Shown in pieces: positions 25,790-35,240 of a stretch of 64,000 nt of DNA (position 1 is the stretch's first letter; each line of letters opens with the position of its first letter). This DNA comes from an uncultured Oscillospiraceae bacterium (GTDB lineage Bacteria > Bacillota > Clostridia > Oscillospirales > Oscillospiraceae), in the NCBI GenBank assembly GCA_947588955.1, contig CANPYX010000001.1:124001-188000 (forward strand), in the 5' to 3' direction. Made by a program: the position numbers and the translations under genes. The notes beneath the pieces are model-generated. The model did no database searches, was not told the origin of the DNA, and saw only the letters and a program-made list of their open reading frames with translations.

Positions 25790-28700
25790 TTTCCTCCTTT
25801 GCCTCCCCTGCGCTTACCGCGCCATACGGCGATTCCAACACCTCCCGCCGCGACAGCCGCGGCGGCGGCGCCGGCCGCCCAGATCCACACGCCTGATGAC
25901 CTATGCTCCTCCGGTACAGTATCTGTGTTGTCCTGCGCCGGCGGCGGCGCGATGGAGGGAGGTATGTCCTCCGGCTCCGGTTCCGTCGCCTTCTCGCACC
26001 AGAGCCTGACGCCGTCGATGTAATACGTTCCCATTCCGCTGTCAAGGTTCGGATACAGGACCGCGTAGGTAAGATGTTCAAAATCCATGACCCCGCTGCC
26101 GTCTGTCGGGCGGAGCACGGCGGGATTCCCCGCTGTGTCCGTGTTGACCTGCAGCCAGCCCCGGCTGCTCAGCGCCGAGTTCAGCCCGCAGCTGAGCCAT
26201 TTTTCCGTTCCGTCGTCAAATTGCAAATAGATGCTGTACTGAAGGAAAAGCACCTCTCCTCCCTCGGATTTCGCGAAGCAGGTAAAATACCAGTCTCCCC
26301 AGCCTACCTGCTTCAGATAGTCTGTAACCACCCAACCCGCGCCGCTGTAGCTGCTCTGCTGATCGCTCACCTTCAGGCTGAAGCTGCCGGAGTAGCTGTC
26401 CTCCTCCGTGCGCTCAAGCCTCGCTCCCTCGCCGTGCGTGAAAAGGTGTCCGGGCGCTCCCGCGTCCAGGGGCTCCTCAAAATCTCCGTCCAGCGGAAAG
26501 CTGTCAAATTGGAACGTGGGAGCCTCATATTCGTCCGGTCCCCTTCTCAGGCTTACATCGTCAAGATAATAGTCCCCAAGCTCGTTTTCCTTTGTGCACG
26601 GGTAAAGCGTTGCCTGCTCGAGCTTTGAGAAATCATGCGTCATTCCCTTTACGCTCCTCAACAGCGCGTCGCCGCCCGCGTAGTCCGTATTCACCGGGCG
26701 CCACTCGTCCGGAGTGATATAATACATCGCCGGCGGCTGGAGCCAGTCCTCAGTGCCGTCCTCAAACCGCAGATATACGCAGTAATGGAGCATCATGGGC
26801 TCGTCCTTTGCCCGGGCATACGCGTGGAAGAAATAATTGCCCCAGCCTCCATTCCGCAGGAGCTCCGTCACATCCCACCCCGCTCCGGAATACGCCAAGG
26901 TGCGGTTGGAAACACGAATGCTGTCAAGTCCCTGATATTTTACGTCGTAGTCCCTGGTGAGCACTCCGTCGCCGTGGACAAAATAGCTCTCCCCGCCCAC
27001 GGTCATATCGTCGCGCTCCCGCGCCGGCTCGCCCGTAAGCGACGCCGCGCCGATATAATAATCGCCCAGCTGTCCCTCCCCCGTGGTGGGGTAAACCACC
27101 ACGCGTTCAAGCCCTTCAAGCCACGCCCCGGGGATCTCAAACACCCCCAGGACCGTCGTCCAGCTGCCGCCTCCTATCCTCGCAGAGGCGCTCAGATATT
27201 TGCAGTCGGCGACGTCCTCCGAATACCAGAACTCCAGATTGTAGGTGAGGTCCGTCTCATCCTCCGACCGGGCTTCAACGGAAAGCGTCCACTGAAGATC
27301 CTTCGCAAGTGTCCCCAGCGAAGCGGCGGGGATACTCCATGCCGCGCCCTCCCAGACGTTCCGGCGTCCGGAGACCTTCAGGCTCTTCCCGCCCTTATAT
27401 TCGGGATCTGCCGCCGCCGAAAGCTGCACGCTGTCGCCCTGGGCATATGGCTGGACGCCGCAAAGAGGCATACTTACCGTTTTTCCAGCGGACGGCTTGC
27501 TCCCGCCGCCGTCACTCTCCTTTGGCGCGGGCTCGCCTGTGAGCGACACCTCCGCCAAGTAATAATTACCCAGCTGTCCATCCCCCGTCATGGGGTAAAT
27601 CACCACATGATCAAGATTTTCAAGCCACTCCTCCGGTATATTGAACGTGCCAACCAAATGCGTCCACCCATCGGGCCCTATCTGCGCCGTCGTACTCTGA
27701 TACTTGCAATCCGCCACGTTATCCGAATACCAGAATTCCAGATTATACGAAAGCTCCATCGCCTCGTCGCTCCGCGCCTGCATTGAGAGCACCAACAACC
27801 GTTTTTCAACAAGCTCCCCCAGCGAGGAAGCGGGTATGCTCCACGCCGCGCCTTCCCATATGTTTTGGCGCCCCGCGACCTTCACGCACTGTCCCTCAAA
27901 GCCGGCGTCCTCCGCGTCGGACAGCGTCACGCCCTCGCCCTGGGCATAGGGCTCAGCGCCCAATATCTCCAGCTCCTTAACATACTCCGGCGCTTCGGTT
28001 CCTGTGAGCGACACCTCCGCCAGATAGTAATTACCCAGTTGTCCCTCCCCCGTCAGGGGGTAAATCACCACACGGACAAGATTTACAAGCCACTCCTCCG
28101 GTATATTGAACGTGCCAACCAAACGCGTCCACCCGTCGGACCCGATCTGCGCCGTCGTACTCTGATACTTGCAATCCGCAACGTTGTCGGAATACCAGAA
28201 CTCCAGATTATACGAAAGCTCCATCGCCTCGTCGCCCCGCGCCTGCATGGAGAGCATCCACAACCGTTTTTCAGCAAGCTCCCCCAGCGAGGAGGCGGGA
28301 ATATTCCACGCCGCGCCTTCCCATATGTTTTGGCGCCCCGCGACCTTCACGCACTGTCCCTCAAGACCGGCGTCCTCCGCGTCGGACAGCGTCACTCCCT
28401 CGCCCTGGGCATAGGGCTCAGCGCCCAATATCTCCAGCTCCTTAACATACTCCGGCGCTTCAGTCCCTGTGAGCGACACCTCCGCCAGGTAATAATTACC
28501 CAGCTGTCCCTCCCCCGTCATGGGATAAATCACCACACGGACAAGATTTTCAAGCCACTCCTCCGGTATATTGAACGTGCCAACCAAGTGCGTCCACCCG
28601 TCGGTCCCGATCTGCGCCGTCGTACTCTGATATTTGCAATCCGCCACGTTGTCGGAATACCAGAACTCCAGATTATACGAAAGCTCCATCGCCTCGTCGC

Positions 28701-31413
28701 CCCGCGCCTGCATGGAGAGCACCCACAACCGTTTTTCAGCAAGCTCCCCCAATGAGGAGGCGGGTATGCTCCACGCCGCGCCCTCCCAAGCATTCCGGCG
28801 CCCCGCGACCTTCATGCCGGCATTATCCCCATATGCCATATTTCTATCTGAGGACAGCGACACCCTCTCACCCTGGGCGTATGGCTTGATCCCGCAAAGC
28901 GGCATATTTACCGCCGGCTGTACATTATGATCCGTAAACACGGGCGGGTCTTGACGCTCCGGGACCGGCTCGCCTGTGAGTCTCACCGCCCCCAGGTAAT
29001 AGTCTCCCAGCTGTCCGTCTCCCGTGGTGGGATATATAACTATGCGGTCAAGACCGCTCAGCCATTCCTCGGCTATTTCAAACGTCCCCGTAAGGGCAGT
29101 CCACTCGCTGTTGCCGATTTGAGCCGTTGCGCGCTGATAATTATTGCCGCTGCGGGTGAGATACCAGAATTCAAGGTTATATGTGAGCTCCATCGCCTCC
29201 GCGTCCGCCCGGGCGTCGACGGAGATCGTCCACAGCCTGTTCTCTGTAAGCTCGCCGAGCGCCGAGGCGGGAATGCTCCACGCCGCCCCCTCCCAGACGT
29301 TCTGACGGCCCGTCACCTTTATACAGCTGCCTCCATCATAGGACGGCTCATCTGACAAAGAGAGCGTCACACCGGCGCCCTGTGAATATATCCCGGCGCC
29401 GCAGGGCGACACAGCGTCCCCCTCAGGCATAGCCGCGCCGGTGAGCTCCACCGCGCCGACATAGTAATCTCCCAGCTGTCCGTCGCCGGTGGTGGGGTAA
29501 ATAACAATGTGGTCCAGACTTGAAAACCACTCCTCAGGTATCTCAAAGGACCCCGCGAGCCGCGTCCAGCCGCCGTTCCCGATTTGTCCTGTCACACTCT
29601 TATAGTTTTTCTCATCCCTGCCGGAATACCAGAATTCAAAATTATAGGTGAGGTCCATTGACGTGTCCATGGACTGCGCCTGCATCGAAAACGTCCACAG
29701 ACGCTTCTCCGCAAGCTCCCCCAGCGACCCGGCGGATATGCTCCACGCCGCGCCCCCAAATGTCTCCTGGCGGCCCGCCGCCCTCACGCTTGCCTTTCCC
29801 TCATAAAGCGGCTCCGCCGCCGCGTTCAGCGTCGCCCCGGTCCCCTGTGCGTAGGGCTTCTCTCCGCACAGCGTCACATCTCCCATCTGCACGCCTGTGA
29901 GCGATACGCTCCCGATGTAATAATCCCCCAGCTGCCCTTCGCCTGTGGTGGGATAAATAACGATGTGGTCCAGATCCGAAAACCACTCCTCAGGTATCTC
30001 AAAGGTCCCGGTCAAAAGCGTCCAATCGCCGTTCCCGATTTGTCCGGCAGCGCTTTGGTATTTGCAGTCGTCTATCGAGCTGCCGGAATACCAAAACTGA
30101 AGATTATACGTGAGGTCCATCGCCGCGTCCGCCGACTGCGCCCGCATGGAAAGCGTCCACACCCGATTCCCTGTGAGCTCTCCCAGCGACCCGGCAGGAA
30201 TATTCCACGCCGCGCCCTCCCAGACGTTCTGACGGCCCGTCGCCCTCATACTTGACTTTCCCTCAAAAAGCGGCTCCGCCACGGCGGGTATTGTCGCCCC
30301 GTCTCCCTGGGCGTAGGGCTTGACCCCGCAAATCGACATATCGCCGATGGGTATCCCGTCCAGCGACACCGCGTCAAGGTAATAGTCGCCGAATTGTCCG
30401 TCTCCCGTCACGGGATAAATCACAATGTGAGTGAGATTTGAGAGATACTCATCAGTCATCTCAAAGTCCCCGCTCAAAAGCGTCCAGCCGCTGTTCCCGA
30501 TATGCGCGTTAACGCTCTTATATTTTTTCTCACCGTTGCCGGAGTACCAGAATTCAAGATTATAGGTGAGATCCATCTCCCCGTCCGCCGACCTCGCCTG
30601 CATCGAAAACGTCCACAAGCGGTTTTCTACAAGCTCCCCCAGCGACCCGGCGGGAATGCTCCACGCCGCGCCCTCCCATGTCTGCGCGCGGCCGGACACC
30701 CTCAGACTGCTGTTCCCTTCATATACCGGCTCGTTTACCGCCGACAGCGTAACCGCTCCTCCCTGGGCGTAGGGCGCTGCGCCGCACAGGGACATATCGT
30801 CCACCGTCACGCCCACAAGCGACACCTCCGCCAGGCAGTAATCGCTCAACTGCCCCTCCCGGCTCTGAGGATAGATCACTATGTGGTCCAGGTTAACAAA
30901 CCAATCCTGCGGCACCTCAAAGGTCCCCGCAAGCCTCGTCCATCCGCCGTTCCCGATTTGCGCGGTAACACTCTTATAATTTTTCTCTTCCCTGCCGGAG
31001 TACCAGAATTCAAAATTATACGTGAGGTCCATTGACGTGTCCATGGACTGCGCCTGCATCGAAAACGTCCACAGCCGCTTCTCCGCAAGCTCCCCCAGCG
31101 ACCCGGCGGGTATATTCCACGCCGCGCCCTCCCATGGCTGCGCGCGCCCCGTCGCCTTCAGACTGCCGCTCCCCTCGTAAGACGGGTCCTCGACCATGGA
31201 AAGCGCTCCGCCCTGTGCATACGGCTGAACGCCGCACAAGGGCATATTGATTTCCGAAGGATCCGCCGCCTGCCTTCCCGGCCCGCTCTCTGCCGACGAA
31301 AGCTCCCCCTTGACATAGGCCGCGCGGGCGACGCTGACTGCCGGCGAGCACAAGCCTATCAACAGTGCCGCCGCCAGCGAAAAGCTAAATAGACATTTTT
31401 TCCAACTACTCAT
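25786..31413 (-). CDS. Giant membrane-anchored protein with eleven CBM-like repeats
   Basis: 1875 residues. A signal peptide (KKCLFSFSLAAALLIGLCSP) is followed by nine similar repeats of about 150 residues, each with a [LIP]CG-x-x-PYAQG opening, a YEG-x-x-S-[LMIV]-[KR]-[VA]-[TS]-GR segment, GAAW-[NS]-IPA-x-SLGEL, [LM]-[ST]-YN-[LF]-[EQ]-FWYS and [IV]-[IV]-[IV]-YP ending, then two more diverged repeats (YSGAGW type). A proline-rich linker, one membrane segment (GVWIWAAGAAAAAVAAGGVG) and a basic tail KRRGGKGG end the protein. The repeats resemble CBM4/9/22-type beta-sandwich carbohydrate-binding modules; no catalytic domain is seen. It is the first gene of the CUT1/GH127 operon and probably a surface glycan receptor. 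ATG 31413 follows AAGGAG by eleven bases. Confidence 0.85.
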   Translation of the reverse strand: MSSWKKCLFSFSLAAALLIGLCSPAVSVARAAYVKGELSSAESGPGRQAADPSEINMPLCGVQPYAQGGALSMVEDPSYEGSGSLKATGRAQPWEGAAWNIPAGSLGELAEKRLWTFSMQAQSMDTSMDLTYNFEFWYSGREEKNYKSVTAQIGNGGWTRLAGTFEVPQDWFVNLDHIVIYPQSREGQLSDYCLAEVSLVGVTVDDMSLCGAAPYAQGGAVTLSAVNEPVYEGNSSLRVSGRAQTWEGAAWSIPAGSLGELVENRLWTFSMQARSADGEMDLTYNLEFWYSGNGEKKYKSVNAHIGNSGWTLLSGDFEMTDEYLSNLTHIVIYPVTGDGQFGDYYLDAVSLDGIPIGDMSICGVKPYAQGDGATIPAVAEPLFEGKSSMRATGRQNVWEGAAWNIPAGSLGELTGNRVWTLSMRAQSADAAMDLTYNLQFWYSGSSIDDCKYQSAAGQIGNGDWTLLTGTFEIPEEWFSDLDHIVIYPTTGEGQLGDYYIGSVSLTGVQMGDVTLCGEKPYAQGTGATLNAAAEPLYEGKASVRAAGRQETFGGAAWSISAGSLGELAEKRLWTFSMQAQSMDTSMDLTYNFEFWYSGRDEKNYKSVTGQIGNGGWTRLAGSFEIPEEWFSSLDHIVIYPTTGDGQLGDYYVGAVELTGAAMPEGDAVSPCGAGIYSQGAGVTLSLSDEPSYDGGSCIKVTGRQNVWEGAAWSIPASALGELTENRLWTISVDARADAEAMELTYNLEFWYLTRSGNNYQRATAQIGNSEWTALTGTFEIAEEWLSGLDRIVIYPTTGDGQLGDYYLGAVRLTGEPVPERQDPPVFTDHNVQPAVNMPLCGIKPYAQGERVSLSSDRNMAYGDNAGMKVAGRRNAWEGAAWSIPASSLGELAEKRLWVLSMQARGDEAMELSYNLEFWYSDNVADCKYQSTTAQIGTDGWTHLVGTFNIPEEWLENLVRVVIYPMTGEGQLGNYYLAEVSLTGTEAPEYVKELEILGAEPYAQGEGVTLSDAEDAGLEGQCVKVAGRQNIWEGAAWNIPASSLGELAEKRLWMLSMQARGDEAMELSYNLEFWYSDNVADCKYQSTTAQIGSDGWTRLVGTFNIPEEWLVNLVRVVIYPLTGEGQLGNYYLAEVSLTGTEAPEYVKELEILGAEPYAQGEGVTLSDAEDAGFEGQCVKVAGRQNIWEGAAWSIPASSLGELVEKRLLVLSMQARSDEAMELSYNLEFWYSDNVADCKYQSTTAQIGPDGWTHLVGTFNIPEEWLENLDHVVIYPMTGDGQLGNYYLAEVSLTGEPAPKESDGGGSKPSAGKTVSMPLCGVQPYAQGDSVQLSAAADPEYKGGKSLKVSGRRNVWEGAAWSIPAASLGTLAKDLQWTLSVEARSEDETDLTYNLEFWYSEDVADCKYLSASARIGGGSWTTVLGVFEIPGAWLEGLERVVVYPTTGEGQLGDYYIGAASLTGEPARERDDMTVGGESYFVHGDGVLTRDYDVKYQGLDSIRVSNRTLAYSGAGWDVTELLRNGGWGNYFFHAYARAKDEPMMLHYCVYLRFEDGTEDWLQPPAMYYITPDEWRPVNTDYAGGDALLRSVKGMTHDFSKLEQATLYPCTKENELGDYYLDDVSLRRGPDEYEAPTFQFDSFPLDGDFEEPLDAGAPGHLFTHGEGARLERTEEDSYSGSFSLKVSDQQSSYSGAGWVVTDYLKQVGWGDWYFTCFAKSEGGEVLFLQYSIYLQFDDGTEKWLSCGLNSALSSRGWLQVNTDTAGNPAVLRPTDGSGVMDFEHLTYAVLYPNLDSGMGTYYIDGVRLWCEKATEPEPEDIPPSIAPPPAQDNTDTVPEEHRSSGVWIWAAGAAAAAVAAGGVGIAVWRGKRRGGKGGN
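27541..28935 (-). repeat. Three near-identical 465-bp tandem repeats inside the CBM gene
   Basis: The same landmark (GAGCGACACCTCCGCC) recurs at 27541, 28006 and 28471, an exact period of 465 bp or 155 codons. Neighbouring units differ at only scattered bases over most of their length, far less than the other repeats of the gene, which points to recent duplication or gene conversion. Confidence 0.9.
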
Positions 31414-31459
31414 GCTTTTTTTCACTCCTTTATAACATAACGCCGCCAAATATTGACCA

Positions 31460-31535
31460 AATGTTACAACAAAACGCCTCGGCAAATAAATATTCTGTAA
31501 CATTTTATATAATTATGGGAGAAATTGTAGGTCAA
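31460..31535 (-). promoter_or_regulatory. Promoter and leader inverted repeat of the CUT1/GH127 operon
   Basis: On the minus strand TTGACC (31530-31535) and TATATA (31506-31511) are 18 bases apart. Just downstream, arms TGTAACATT (31496-31504 on +) and AATGTTACA (31460-31468) form a 9-bp perfect inverted repeat with 27 bases between them, overlapping the presumed transcription start. This could be an operator for the AraC regulator or a leader stem. Confidence 0.5.
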
Positions 31536-31623
31536 TACAATACATTTTTTTGAGATTATGATGGACATTTCCGATATTGCAAAATTTACCACCGCAAACC
31601 CCAGTCACTCCCCCGTCAGCACA

Positions 31624-31655
31624 AAAAAATAACCCGACCTTTTACGGTCGGGTAT
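31624..31655 (-). terminator. Intrinsic terminator of the MATE gene
   Basis: An 8-bp stem (ACCCGACC / GGTCGGGT) with a six-base loop is followed on the minus strand by a run TTATTTTTTT. It lies 22 bases beyond the MATE stop codon. Confidence 0.88.
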
Positions 31656-31676
31656 TTCTATGTGCATAATCTTAAC

Positions 31677-33158
31677 TTATCCTGCGGCGTCCCCCGCCTG
31701 TTCACGTATCAGCCCCGACGCCTTCCTCCACCTGCCGGACAAAAGGCGCGTGGAAAAGAGCACCGATCTCAGCACCCAGTCGGAGCACATTCCTATCCAG
31801 TATCCCATGGCGCCCAGCTCCGGCATCCCCGGGATCCTGTCCGTAGTGAGCAGAAACGCCAGGCTCACGCGCATGGTGAACATGGACACCACCGCGCAGA
31901 CCATAACGTATTTCACGTCGCTCGTCGCCTTCAGTATGGACGGCGCCGTAAAGGACAGCGGGTAGAGGAAAAACTGGAATATCAGGCAAAACCAGAGGCA
32001 CTGCCTCCCTATCGCCTTCGCCTCCTCCGCGTAGCCGTAAAGTTGCGTCAAAAGCGGCATAAGCGCCAATATCGTACCCACGCATATCCCGTTGGCGATA
32101 TACGATATGACGAACATCCGCTTCATGTAATATTTTACCTGGTCCGGGTCCCCCGCGCCCACCGACTGCCCAATTACCGTAAGGCTCGAGGTCCCGATGC
32201 CGCTGCCCACCACCGAGGCAAAGTTGTTTATCTGATTGGCTATGGCGTTCCCGTTCGCCTGGATGTTGATGTGTATTAGCTCCCCCGCCTCGTCAACGCC
32301 CGTGATGCTCTTGGCTCCCGTGGCGTAAACTCCGGCGTTGACAAATGTGTTTGTCATCAGCTTCCCCAGCTGGAAAAGCGCCGTCTCCACCCCGCTCGGC
32401 ACAGCCAGCCTCAAAATGCTCCTTATCATCGCCTTGTCAAAGCGGAACCTCTCCAACAGCCTCACGCGCACGGCGTTGTCCCTTCCGCCCAGAAGCGCCA
32501 GCATGAACACCGCCGGTATCGCCCTGCAAAAAAGCGTTGCGAGCCCCGCTCCCAAAACGCCCATCCCCAGCGCGAACAGAAAAACGGCGTTCAATCCCAC
32601 GTTCACAACGCAGCTTATCGCCGCGCTTGCCATGGTGGAAAAACTCTTTCTCTGCGCCCTCAGAAGCGCCGCGCAGGCGTTGAACAGCCCGATAAATGGG
32701 AACGACGCGGCGGTAACGTAAAAATACGTCCTCTGATAGGAGAAGGTCGAGTCGTCCACGTTGCCGTAAAAGAGCCTCAGTATCGGCTTATTCAGCGCAA
32801 GGCACACGCCCCCCACCGCCAGCGAGACGCATATAACCAGCATCAGCAGCTGCTTTGCCACCCTGTTCGCCCGCTCCCTGTCCCCGGCTCCCAGAGCCTG
32901 CGAGGTCACGATCGCTCCCCCCGTGGCAAACGCCGAAAAGAGCTGTATGATAAGGTTGTTTATGTAATCCACATTCCCAATGGCGTTGCTGGCGTTGCTC
33001 CTCACCGCCTGTGTCGCGTTCATATTCGAGACCATCAGCGAGTCAAAAAACCCCAGCGACGTGGAAAATATCTGCTCGATAACGATGGGCGCCACAAGCC
33101 ACAAAAGCTGCTTCGCCGTAAACAGCGTATATTTCCTCCCGACCGTCTCCGTCTCCAA
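31677..33158 (-). CDS. MATE-family efflux transporter
   Basis: 493 residues in two homologous halves, about twelve membrane segments. The family opening LLWLVAPIVIEQIFSTSLGFFDSLMVS and the pattern ALGAGDRERANRVAKQL, repeated in the second half as SVGAGDPDQVKYYMKRM, are characteristic. These proteins export drugs or metabolites in exchange for Na+ or H+. Substrate unknown. It stands alone between the CUT1 operon and the AlbA_2 gene with its own terminator. No strong ribosome site was noted at 33158. Confidence 0.92.
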   Translation of the reverse strand: METETVGRKYTLFTAKQLLWLVAPIVIEQIFSTSLGFFDSLMVSNMNATQAVRSNASNAIGNVDYINNLIIQLFSAFATGGAIVTSQALGAGDRERANRVAKQLLMLVICVSLAVGGVCLALNKPILRLFYGNVDDSTFSYQRTYFYVTAASFPFIGLFNACAALLRAQRKSFSTMASAAISCVVNVGLNAVFLFALGMGVLGAGLATLFCRAIPAVFMLALLGGRDNAVRVRLLERFRFDKAMIRSILRLAVPSGVETALFQLGKLMTNTFVNAGVYATGAKSITGVDEAGELIHINIQANGNAIANQINNFASVVGSGIGTSSLTVIGQSVGAGDPDQVKYYMKRMFVISYIANGICVGTILALMPLLTQLYGYAEEAKAIGRQCLWFCLIFQFFLYPLSFTAPSILKATSDVKYVMVCAVVSMFTMRVSLAFLLTTDRIPGMPELGAMGYWIGMCSDWVLRSVLFSTRLLSGRWRKASGLIREQAGDAAG

Positions 33159-33561
33159 CCCCTCCCGCGCATAGCATTGAACCGTATTCTACCAAACGCG
33201 ACAGGATATTTCAACTGTTTTTCTTGCTCCAAAATTGAGCGTTTCTTGCTGTTTTTCCCCGCCTCGACCCTTTTGCGCCGTTCCCGGCGGAAATGCTCAT
33301 GTACGGTAAAGAAGCACACAAACAACACTGATACAGACAGCCGCCCACGCCGTTCCAAGCAACAGAAAGATAGTAGAAAATTTCACAGAAACAGCGGCGA
33401 AGTACGGTACATATTGCCATAACATCGCTCCGAATAAGCGTCAACACATAAAAACAGAACCCCTTAAAGGCCAATGTGTTGACCCTCAGAGGTTCTGTTT
33501 CGGGGCGGGTCGACGCTTGCGACATCACGTCAGCTTCCGTGCGCGTCTTTGAGTCCTTTGC
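33159..33561. other. Intergenic region with interleaved inverted repeats
   Basis: 403 bases with no convincing gene. The right part has AAGCGTC (33436-33442) pairing with GACGCTT (33512-33518), AAACAGAACC (33452-33461) pairing with GGTTCTGTTT (33491-33500), and TCAACACA (33441-33448) pairing with TGTGTTGA (33475-33482). The last pair interleaves with the second, so they form a pseudoknot or alternative folds. On the minus strand the 10-bp stem is followed by TTTTTA and could end the AlbA_2 transcript. Confidence 0.5.
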
Positions 33562-35010
33562 TCACTCCACCGTATAAAATCTCTGTTTTCTGCTGCTGGG
33601 GTGCTCAGGGATGGTCATGGTCAAGGCTCCGGCGGACAGTAGGGGCTGGATATAGTGCTGCATGACATAGAAGACCGTCTTCTTGCCCAGGTAATCGGCA
33701 ATTTCCTGGCGAGTCCGCGGCGTCCTGCAAAACTCCAGAAGGTCCCGGTCCCCGTTCACGGCGGCTTGCAAAGCGGGACACGCCTGAGTTGGCGTGTTAT
33801 AGAAGGTCACGATGAACTCATTCCTGCGGTTTTCAAAAACCGGGGCGGGCAAACCGTAGGCCGTCATCTCCCGCCGCATTGTGGGAATGCCGGAATAACG
33901 GTTCTCAGCGCCCGTCAGCACCTCCGCCATCACTGCCAAAGAGGGGTTTCGCAGATCCATCTTGGCGTATCCCAGCTGCTCCACCGTCATGCGTCCGTAA
34001 AGACTGCCGGGACTGTGAATCTCCAAGCGGTCCGAAAAGAAATTGATCTGCACAGGGGTCCCCTCCGTGTAAAAGCTGTAGTCCCGATGGATGAGGGCGT
34101 TTAAAATAGCCTCGCGGACAGCATCCGGCGGATACTCCGTCCGATCCGTCCGTTTTCCCGTTGCCGGATCAATGATGGTGCGGACCTTCATATTCCTGAG
34201 GCAAAACTGCTGCGCTTCATTCGCCATGGCGTAGATTGTACCCTCAATTCGCTTGTTGTCCAGAAAACGGGCGTGGTCTTCAGCCACATCGCCGATCTCC
34301 CTGCCGGGAACCACAATGGCGGTAATGCCCCACTGTGGGAAAAAGCCCTGGGGGTAGACGCCCATATTCATGAGCGCGGCAACTGTCGGGTGTCCGTCTC
34401 TTGTGATGGCGAGCATATCGCGGGTCTGCTCTGAGGTCAGCTTACTGAAGCCCGGGCGGTCCTTTTGACGGTTGCGGATGTATTCATCGACCACGTCCCA
34501 GTCAAGTGCTGTCTCTCCGGCGCGCTCCACCGGCCTCTCATCATCGCGGATATGGCGGCGAAAGGCTTCATAGCAGTAGATCTCGTAGTCCGTCATATGG
34601 AGGTCGGTCTCTCCAACGCGCACATACGAGCCCTGCAGCCTGCCCGCACCGGAATAATAGCAAGGGCGCTCCGTGGGATCTACCGCAGGTATTTCGGCGG
34701 AGCACAGCAATATTTCCTCATATTCCGCCAACGTGAACACAGCGCGGACGGGCGGCACCATTTGATTGCATTGCTCCGTCACATGCTTTTGCAGGTCTTG
34801 AGCGTTGTAGACCCCGACAGGGGTAAAATCGGAGCTCTCATCAAGACCGAATACGATGACCCCGCCTGAATCCTGGTTTGAAAAGCTGGAGAGTGTATCA
34901 CGCAGCCTCTCCGGGCACCCCCGATGGGCGGACTTTACCTCCACAGTCTGCATTTCAGCCTTCCGGGTCCGAATTTTTTCAGCCAATTCCACCAATTCTC
35001 TTTGCAGCAT
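33562..35010 (-). CDS. AlbA_2 domain / RecG-related ATP-binding transcriptional regulator (COG2865 type)
   Basis: 482 residues. The N-terminus has the AlbA_2 (Schlafen AAA-4-like) pattern: TVEVKSAHRG-x-PERLRDTLSSFSNQDSGGVIVFGL and later YYSGAGRLQGSYVRVG. The middle carries the conserved segment AVREAILNALIHRDYSFYTEGTPVQI with FFSDRLEIHSPG, the HATPase_c_4-like part. A winged-helix-like C-terminus (RQEIADYLGKKTVFYVMQHYIQPLLSAGAL) follows. Proteins of this kind are widespread in anaerobes and their role is poorly known, with links to stress and phage response. It is monocistronic. The start at 35010 is in the AT-rich boundary of the gene. Confidence 0.85.
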   Translation of the reverse strand: MLQRELVELAEKIRTRKAEMQTVEVKSAHRGCPERLRDTLSSFSNQDSGGVIVFGLDESSDFTPVGVYNAQDLQKHVTEQCNQMVPPVRAVFTLAEYEEILLCSAEIPAVDPTERPCYYSGAGRLQGSYVRVGETDLHMTDYEIYCYEAFRRHIRDDERPVERAGETALDWDVVDEYIRNRQKDRPGFSKLTSEQTRDMLAITRDGHPTVAALMNMGVYPQGFFPQWGITAIVVPGREIGDVAEDHARFLDNKRIEGTIYAMANEAQQFCLRNMKVRTIIDPATGKRTDRTEYPPDAVREAILNALIHRDYSFYTEGTPVQINFFSDRLEIHSPGSLYGRMTVEQLGYAKMDLRNPSLAVMAEVLTGAENRYSGIPTMRREMTAYGLPAPVFENRRNEFIVTFYNTPTQACPALQAAVNGDRDLLEFCRTPRTRQEIADYLGKKTVFYVMQHYIQPLLSAGALTMTIPEHPSSRKQRFYTVE

Positions 35011-35240
35011 TCAAAATCACTCCTTGATGAACTAACAATATCATAATTAAGCTAAAAAATCAATCGAAATCCGCAAATTATTTTGCTTATTTATATAAAA
35101 ATTCAGCTAATCCGCAAGGATAAGCTAAATTTTTTGCAAACAGTATTTTGATTTTTGCAAAGCTTTTGGCATGACATCATATCACGGATCGGTAAAGAAA
35201 ACGGTAAAGGAGCCGGTAAAGAAATCGTAAAGATCGTCCC
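35011..35240. other. AT-rich gap with AGCTAA direct repeats
   Basis: No gene. The hexamer AGCTAA occurs at about 35050, 35105 and 35123, the last two preceded by CA or TA and followed by A/T-rich stretches. On the minus strand this lies directly upstream of the AlbA_2 gene, so the repeats may be binding sites for its own or another regulator. The left side (35160-35240) carries nothing recognisable. Confidence 0.4.

Noticed and set aside
33211..33528. Minus-strand 105-codon frame with many cysteines and hydrophobic residues
   Set aside because: No ribosome site, no family resemblance, and it runs across the inverted-repeat region; more likely non-coding.
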